Assembly (NCBI GenBank): GCA_966112985.1 | Contig: CBHWET010000141.1 | Location: forward strand, 1 to 11,172 | Source of the DNA: CBHWET01 sp966112985 | Lineage (GTDB): Bacteria > Verrucomicrobiota > Verrucomicrobiia > Limisphaerales > JACDHS01 | Direction: 5' to 3' | Length of the DNA: 11,172 nucleotides | Shown: positions 7,028 through 11,172 of the stretch, in pieces | Layout: each line of letters begins with the position of its first letter | How positions within the stretch are numbered: position 1 is the first letter of the stretch | Made by a program: the position numbers and the translations under genes | Notes under the pieces: generated by a model | The model's input: only the letters and a program-made list of their open reading frames with translations | Told to the model about the DNA's origin: nothing | Databases searched by the model: none

Positions 7028-8818
7028 TCAGGTCAGGAACTTTGATCCCTGTATCTCGCAAATCAATGTGCCACCAGGGCCAACAACCACTTCAATGTCA
7101 TTTCCACTTCTTGCTAAACGTGAACTGGAAGGCCACGCATGAATTACCCGTGCGGACTTGATAGAAAATTTCGGACGCAATAGTTCACGTTGTGCACAAC
7201 CATCATCAAGAACACTCCCAACGTTCTGAACGTCTCCGCGTCGCGCGCCCCACGGATTATACAAAGCCACGATCCATGCCTTGTCCGCTGCACGGTAGTT
7301 AATTTGCATTGGCAAATGTGAACTCCGTTCAAATGGTGAAAGCCGCCGCGCAGTGGCGACGATCTGTTCGAGCGGTTTCTGCGGGATATGGGCCTTGGCG
7401 CCGGCTGGTGAGAGTCCCGTTCCGACCTGAATCACTTCCTTGTATCGTTCCCAAAGTGATTCCGGCGCGTCCGAAGGAACGACATCAAAAATATCCGGCA
7501 CGATGCACGGGGCATAGCACTCCGCTTCAGCGGCTCCGGAGTACTTGCGCGCGGCACACGCTTTGTCTTGAGCACCATTTTGGAAAAGACCGTTCTTAAT
7601 TTCCGACCACACCGATGAATCAGGCATAGGAATTCGGGGGTCGAGCACCAGCGCCAGCGGCGTGTACGGCTCACCGACGTCGGGAAATCGGTCCTGAAAA
7701 TCAAGCAACGCCTTTGTTACCACACCACAACACGAGAGCCGTCCGGCTTCCCAATCGAGGAGATTACATTCCGCGCCCCATTCTTCGTGCAACGTCCATG
7801 CGCCGGAAAGATACGCGTGAAAAAACATCCGACGCTGCAAAGCCGTCGAATGGCCCCGTTCCGGCCCCATCGGCCAACCCGTCCCGTCGAAGAACGAGAT
7901 AGGACATTGCCACGACCAGTTTTCTTCCGGCACCATTGCTGTGCAACCTTCAGGTCCCCACGGCGCGTAGAAAATTCCCCATGGCTTTCCAGCCGCTCTT
8001 GCCGCTCCGCGCAGGCTCGCGATCGCGAACTGTGATTTCGACGATGCCCAAACACCGAGTTCCGCAAGTCCGTATTGCGCGCCAAATTTGTAAAAGATGT
8101 GCCACGCTAAATCTCCCCAGCCACTGCCTTCGCAATAGCTGACGTGTGATCCAAAACGCGCTCTTTGCCGCCGGAAGTTCGACTCAATCTCCCGCCAGAA
8201 CCCTTCATTATCCTTCGGATGAATGCGTCCGGCATAGTCATCAAGCGTTCCGTACTCCAGACATCCCGGCGCGGTCTTACAATTGAAGTAGCTTCGCAGT
8301 TCGTCAGGCTGCACCGGTTCACGTGCGAACTTCTTGTTTGCTTTAACGAACCGGTCCCAATCGTTGTGCGTGTTACAAATCGTTTCATGCACCTGGCCGC
8401 CAACGAATTTCTCACCGAGCAACGAAGCGTAATTCTCAATCAACGCTTGATCGTAGTCGTAAGGCCGGTAATGCGCCCCGCCCGTTACGCGATCGATGAC
8501 AAAGGGGCAACGACGTTTGGCGACAATCCCGTGCAACTCTCCACCAACGCGGGCAACCGAATTGAACAGGAATTTATTTTCAGCCCACGGCGAATTGACG
8601 AACCGAACGCCGGTACTGCGACGGATCAATCCAGCTTTGTCCAAACCATGCCAGTAACGTCCGCTGGCTTCGTAGGTATGCAGAAAAGAAAAGAATTTCC
8701 TGGAGCCGTTATTGAAATGGAGCGGCTTTGCCCAACCGATTGCTGGCCCTGCCGCGAGTGCCGCTCCAATTCCCAATCCCATATCTGCCATGAATCGCCG
8801 GCGAGTCAGCGGGGTCAT
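7028..8818 (-). CDS. Tat-exported protein of unrecognised family, probably a TIM-barrel glycoside hydrolase-like enzyme
   Basis: A 596-residue protein. The N-terminus has a clear twin-arginine signal ('LTRRRFMADMG', Arg6-Arg8) followed by a Gly/Ala-rich hydrophobic stretch and 'WA|KP', about 31 residues. I do not recognise a named family. Features suggesting a (beta/alpha)8 carbohydrate-active fold are the acidic and aromatic clusters 'SYCEGSGWGD' (Glu230), 'RGAARAAGKPWGIFYAPWG', and 'YLSGAWTLHEEWGAE' (Glu345, Glu346, Glu350), followed by 'GEPYTPLALVLDPR'. A C-terminal beta-sandwich of roughly 80 residues ('WIVALYNPWGA ... VVVGPGGTLICEI') resembles the accessory domains of such enzymes. It lies 59 bp downstream of the GH51 gene on the same strand, so co-transcription and a role on the same polysaccharide are likely. 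Cysteines are unusually frequent for an exported protein. The ATG at 8818 gives the Tat signal; the ribosome binding site is weak. The fold and activity are inference. Confidence 0.7.
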   Translation of the reverse strand: MTPLTRRRFMADMGLGIGAALAAGPAIGWAKPLHFNNGSRKFFSFLHTYEASGRYWHGLDKAGLIRRSTGVRFVNSPWAENKFLFNSVARVGGELHGIVAKRRCPFVIDRVTGGAHYRPYDYDQALIENYASLLGEKFVGGQVHETICNTHNDWDRFVKANKKFAREPVQPDELRSYFNCKTAPGCLEYGTLDDYAGRIHPKDNEGFWREIESNFRRQRARFGSHVSYCEGSGWGDLAWHIFYKFGAQYGLAELGVWASSKSQFAIASLRGAARAAGKPWGIFYAPWGPEGCTAMVPEENWSWQCPISFFDGTGWPMGPERGHSTALQRRMFFHAYLSGAWTLHEEWGAECNLLDWEAGRLSCCGVVTKALLDFQDRFPDVGEPYTPLALVLDPRIPMPDSSVWSEIKNGLFQNGAQDKACAARKYSGAAEAECYAPCIVPDIFDVVPSDAPESLWERYKEVIQVGTGLSPAGAKAHIPQKPLEQIVATARRLSPFERSSHLPMQINYRAADKAWIVALYNPWGARRGDVQNVGSVLDDGCAQRELLRPKFSIKSARVIHAWPSSSRLARSGNDIEVVVGPGGTLICEIQGSKFLT

Positions 8819-8877
8819 ACTTAAACGACTTGCGACTGCTGCGGGCTATTCAGATTTTTTCTTGCCACAGTCGCTCT

Positions 8878-10737
8878 TCAGAATCCCTGGCACTCAATCG
8901 CTGTTACTGAAAACGCCGGCAACGTAATTCGATTCTGTGACACTGATACCGGAACTATTTTCACACGGTCTGGTGCGCTCCAATGATTCATTACATCCGA
9001 TTGACGTGTATCCAAAACATCACAGACCGCCTCCGTGCTCCCCACATGAGGAGAATTTTCGAAACCATCAAATGCCAACGCACAGTCCACCGGTTCTGTC
9101 CTGGAATTCACCGCAAACACAGTCAGCGACCTGTGATCGTCCGATGTGCAGGCGAACAAATCCAACCCCTCCGTCGTAGATTCAACTCGCAACGGAACCG
9201 GTTTTCTATGCCGGGCGTAAAGCTGCATTACATAATAGCTTGGCCGCTTAAGGAGACCAGCGGGCGTTGTTTCAATGATGCCGCTGCCATAGCTGTTGGC
9301 CATGTTCGAGCGGCAGGCAATGTCTGCCTTATCCGAGTGACGCATCAACAGGTTTAAATAACGCGCGTTCAGTAAAGCCGTTTCCAGCGTCAGAAATTTT
9401 CCTCGCAACAAACCCCAGCTTCCAGCGCTGACATTCCATTCGGTGACAGCAATGCGGATATGCGAACAGCCGGGTGTCCTGGCAATCATGTCTGAGAGCG
9501 TGTTGAAGTCTCGTTCGCAACCGGCAAAGTCCGGTGTGTAATGATGCGGCCCGATGTAAGAAATATATTTACCAACACGATCCAGTAGTTTCTGCGTAGG
9601 AAATGACGCCGCGAGAATAATATTCGAATCGGCCTTTTTCATCTTCTGAACAAACGCCTCGAACTGATTCAGGTACTCTTCGTTATCGCCGCCGATTTCA
9701 TTTCCGATCTGCCAATACTTAATGCGATACGGTTCGCTATGACCATTGCCGGCGCGGCGGGCTCCCCATGTTGTTGCGGCAGTACCGTTGCAGTATTCGA
9801 CGAGATCCGCCGCGCTCTGCGCGCCATCCGAAAACGCGACGCATACCAACGGTTCGGCTTTCACAAGCTCGCAAAACTGGCAGAACTCATCGATGCCAAC
9901 GTCATTTGAATCAATTCGTCCCCAAACTTTATTCGGAAAGGGCGTCCGAAACTCACGAGGTCCAATGCCGTTTTTCCATTTGTATTCACCGGGATCACAA
10001 ACGCTTCCGCCCCACCGGATAACTGACGGATTTGTTTCTTTGATCGCTTCGATTACGTCGGGACGCCAGCCCTTCAAATTGTCGCCGCACATCAGCGATA
10101 GCTTATCTGCCCAGACATTGCCCTCGCCTTCCACGCGCAATTCAGCGATGACGCGATCGCTCTCCCCGCCAGAAACCAATTCCACGGAATATTTTTTCCA
10201 TTCGCTCGAAAGCGTTGGGAAGTTTGCCGAAGCGAGCGAAAGAAAATTTCCGTCCGGCAGCAAAACCTTCAGCGCAACGGTGGTTTTTAACCGGGCGTTA
10301 TCCGATCGCAGATAACCGGAAAACGTATAGCGCGCTCCCTTCCGTGCAGCCATGCCGGATTGACTCAAGTGCGCAGGCTTGCCGCGACTCGCAGTCAATT
10401 TAGCACTGCGGCTTCCATTGAAAGATGCGTCCGTGTCCAAAGACCACGTGGCATTCGTTTGCCATTGCCGATCACAGAAGTTCGGCGCTCCATCGTAATA
10501 AACCCAATTTGCCGGTCTTGTTACTCCCTCGAAGGAACGGTCATTCAACATCTCCGCCCACATGCTCGGGACGAGATCGTCGAGCAGCTCAATAAAATTT
10601 CCGCAGAGGGCCGGGTTCACGCGCCCGGCATGGAGTGGCTGCGAATGAACGGTCACAGTCGCCTTGACTGGTTCTGCCAAAACACGCGTCACTAACGAAA
10701 GCAGAAGGAGGACAATGAAATGTCTTTTCATGCGCAT
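8878..10737 (-). CDS. GH51-type alpha-L-arabinofuranosidase, secreted
   Basis: A 619-residue protein that is expected to hydrolyse terminal alpha-L-arabinofuranosyl residues of arabinoxylan, arabinan or arabinogalactan outside the cytoplasm. Residues 1-21 are a Sec signal peptide ('MKRHFIVLLLLSLVTRVLA'). Residues about 28-75 hold the N-terminal strands typical of long GH51 enzymes ('GNFIELLDDLVPSMWAEMLNDRSFEG'). Residues about 90-220 form an inserted CBM4/9-like beta-sandwich ('TDASFNGSRSAKL'). The barrel follows with 'NPSVIRWGGSVCDPGEYKW', 'YWQIGNEIGG' (acid/base Glu347) and 'IAVTEWNVSAG' (nucleophile Glu433); 'YIGPHHYTPD' supplies the conserved His region. A C-terminal beta-sandwich ends the protein. 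The length is normal for the eukaryotic/soil-type GH51 clade. Start 10737 has AGGA five bases upstream; an ATG two codons later is possible. It is the first gene of the probable operon with 7028-8818. GH51 assignment is strong; exact substrate is not readable. Confidence 0.9.
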   Translation of the reverse strand: MRMKRHFIVLLLLSLVTRVLAEPVKATVTVHSQPLHAGRVNPALCGNFIELLDDLVPSMWAEMLNDRSFEGVTRPANWVYYDGAPNFCDRQWQTNATWSLDTDASFNGSRSAKLTASRGKPAHLSQSGMAARKGARYTFSGYLRSDNARLKTTVALKVLLPDGNFLSLASANFPTLSSEWKKYSVELVSGGESDRVIAELRVEGEGNVWADKLSLMCGDNLKGWRPDVIEAIKETNPSVIRWGGSVCDPGEYKWKNGIGPREFRTPFPNKVWGRIDSNDVGIDEFCQFCELVKAEPLVCVAFSDGAQSAADLVEYCNGTAATTWGARRAGNGHSEPYRIKYWQIGNEIGGDNEEYLNQFEAFVQKMKKADSNIILAASFPTQKLLDRVGKYISYIGPHHYTPDFAGCERDFNTLSDMIARTPGCSHIRIAVTEWNVSAGSWGLLRGKFLTLETALLNARYLNLLMRHSDKADIACRSNMANSYGSGIIETTPAGLLKRPSYYVMQLYARHRKPVPLRVESTTEGLDLFACTSDDHRSLTVFAVNSRTEPVDCALAFDGFENSPHVGSTEAVCDVLDTRQSDVMNHWSAPDRVKIVPVSVSQNRITLPAFSVTAIECQGF

Positions 10738-10897
10738 GGAAGTCCTGACGCTCGCAGAAACGACGCCGAACAGGCAATCGCGTATTTGCAGACTGGTCTT
10801 TAGGCGTAGATTTCCCTCACATCTTAGCCACCTGGCAACGGCTTATTTGATCATCGTGCGTGAATGTCCCCATGACCGAACATTTTTCCCAAATTTT
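10738..10897. other. Upstream region of the GH51 operon, no gene seen
   Basis: This stretch lies between the GH51 start codon and the repeat array. It presumably holds the leftward promoter of the operon. I could not find a -35/-10 pair with acceptable spacing on the minus strand: TTGCCA and TAAGAT are both present but lie too close together. No conserved protein or RNA gene is visible. Confidence 0.4.
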
Positions 10898-10927
10898 TGT
10901 AATTCACTGATTTCCAGTCTCCTGCAA

Positions 10928-10951
10928 CAAGCCATTACGCGTAATGGCTTG
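10928..10951. repeat. 24-bp perfect palindrome with core ATTACGCGTAAT
   Basis: The bases from 10928 to 10951 are fully self-complementary about the centre of ACGCGT (10937-10942), extending through GCCATT/AATGGC to CAAG/CTTG. It is the leftmost and most symmetric member of the array that follows. It could be a dimeric-protein binding site, or a 12-bp arm cruciform if extruded. Confidence 0.9.
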
Positions 10952-11172
10952 ATTTTGAACGCTTAAAACTTCCGGAATTAAGGTCATGCCGTGTTCTTGG
11001 ACGCTTGGAGACAGGGTAATACGCGTAAAACTCTCTTCTGAACGGTTCAACAAGTCGGTATTACGCGTATGAGCCTGTTTCGGACGCTTCAAAAGTCGGG
11101 TATTACGGAAAATGTCATCCTTTTAGGCTCAAAACTCGGGTAATACGCGTAATGGACGTCTTCCGGACTCTT
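10933..11172. repeat. Degenerate tandem array of ~42-bp units, continuing past the window end
   Basis: Unit starts fall at 10933, 10976, 11017, 11059, 11101 and 11141, giving lengths of 43, 41, 42, 42 and 40 bp plus a partial last unit. Each unit has two conserved blocks. Block 1 is [AT]A[TA]TACGCGTAA, at 10934, 11017, 11059 and 11141; it is degenerate at 10976 and altered to TATTACGGAA at 11101. Block 2 is G[GA]ACGCTT at 10957, 10999, 11040 (GAACGGTT) and 11082, with changed copies near 11124 and 11165. A run of A residues and TCGGG usually follows block 2. The bases between the blocks vary. A weaker unit may precede the array at about 10898-10932. I see no long open frame with coding character. 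Confidence 0.85.

Noticed and set aside
8165..8824. 219-codon plus-strand open frame
   Set aside because: It is antisense to the Tat-exported protein, which has a signal peptide and enzyme-like composition. The frame shows no domain and is a codon-bias shadow.
9746..10315. 189-codon plus-strand open frame
   Set aside because: It is antisense to the GH51 gene, whose catalytic motifs are unmistakable, so this is a shadow.
10904..11092. Short minus-strand open frame made of 14-residue repeats
   Set aside because: It arises because 42 bp is a multiple of three. The start would be TTG without a ribosome binding site, unit lengths of 43, 41 and 40 break the register elsewhere, and the residues show no consistent pattern.
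10933..11172. CRISPR array
   Set aside because: Unit spacing is regular, but the repeats are short and degenerate, the bases between them are themselves related from unit to unit, and no cas gene is nearby.

Overview
The window most resembles a soil-type Verrucomicrobiota genome (Limisphaerales/Pedosphaera-like). This is inferred from the style of the proteins: large secreted proteins ending in a 'S-x-N-L-x-x-W-F ... QRFYRLK' tail, several Tat-exported enzymes, a small PUR-type (DUF3276) protein, and moderate GC with few canonical Shine-Dalgarno sites. No marker gene is present, so the assignment is tentative.

Layout, left to right. (1) The 3' end of a secreted-protein gene (+, to 658) enters from outside the window. 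Its tail is paralogous to the C-terminal third of the large + strand gene at 4351-7011. (2) It meets head-on a small PUR-domain nucleic-acid-binding protein (-, 655-942); their stop codons overlap by 4 bases. (3) A Tat-signal-bearing DegT/DnrJ/EryC1/StrS-type PLP aminotransferase (+, 1090-2439). (4) A leftward pair: a TolB/WD40-like beta-propeller lipoprotein or secreted protein (-, 3045-4184), then a DUF2085 membrane protein (-, 2525-3043) with a 1-nt gap. (5) A divergent intergenic region (4185-4350) with overlapping inverted repeats and a perfect extended -10 only five bases before the next start codon. (6) A large secreted protein (+, 4351-7011): a glycosidase-like N-terminal domain, an Ig-like domain, a proline linker, a lectin/LamG-like domain and the shared tail. 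(7) A leftward probable operon: a GH51-type alpha-L-arabinofuranosidase (-, 8878-10737) followed by a Tat-exported protein I do not recognise by family (-, 7028-8818). (8) An intergenic region from 10738 to the window end that carries a degenerate tandem array of about 42-bp units centred on ATTACGCGTAAT-like palindromes.

Functionally, the right half looks like an extracytoplasmic plant-polysaccharide module. The GH51 enzyme would remove arabinose side chains, the Tat protein next to it is probably a second carbohydrate-active enzyme, and the big Ig/lectin protein would bind or cleave glycans at the cell surface. The left half (PUR protein, aminotransferase, propeller and DUF2085 proteins) shows no obvious single pathway. 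The most noteworthy items are the 42-bp palindromic tandem array, the unrecognised Tat protein beside GH51, the apparently exported aminotransferase, and the leaderless-looking promoter at 4337-4345. No mobile element, tRNA, rRNA, CRISPR array or defence system is visible.
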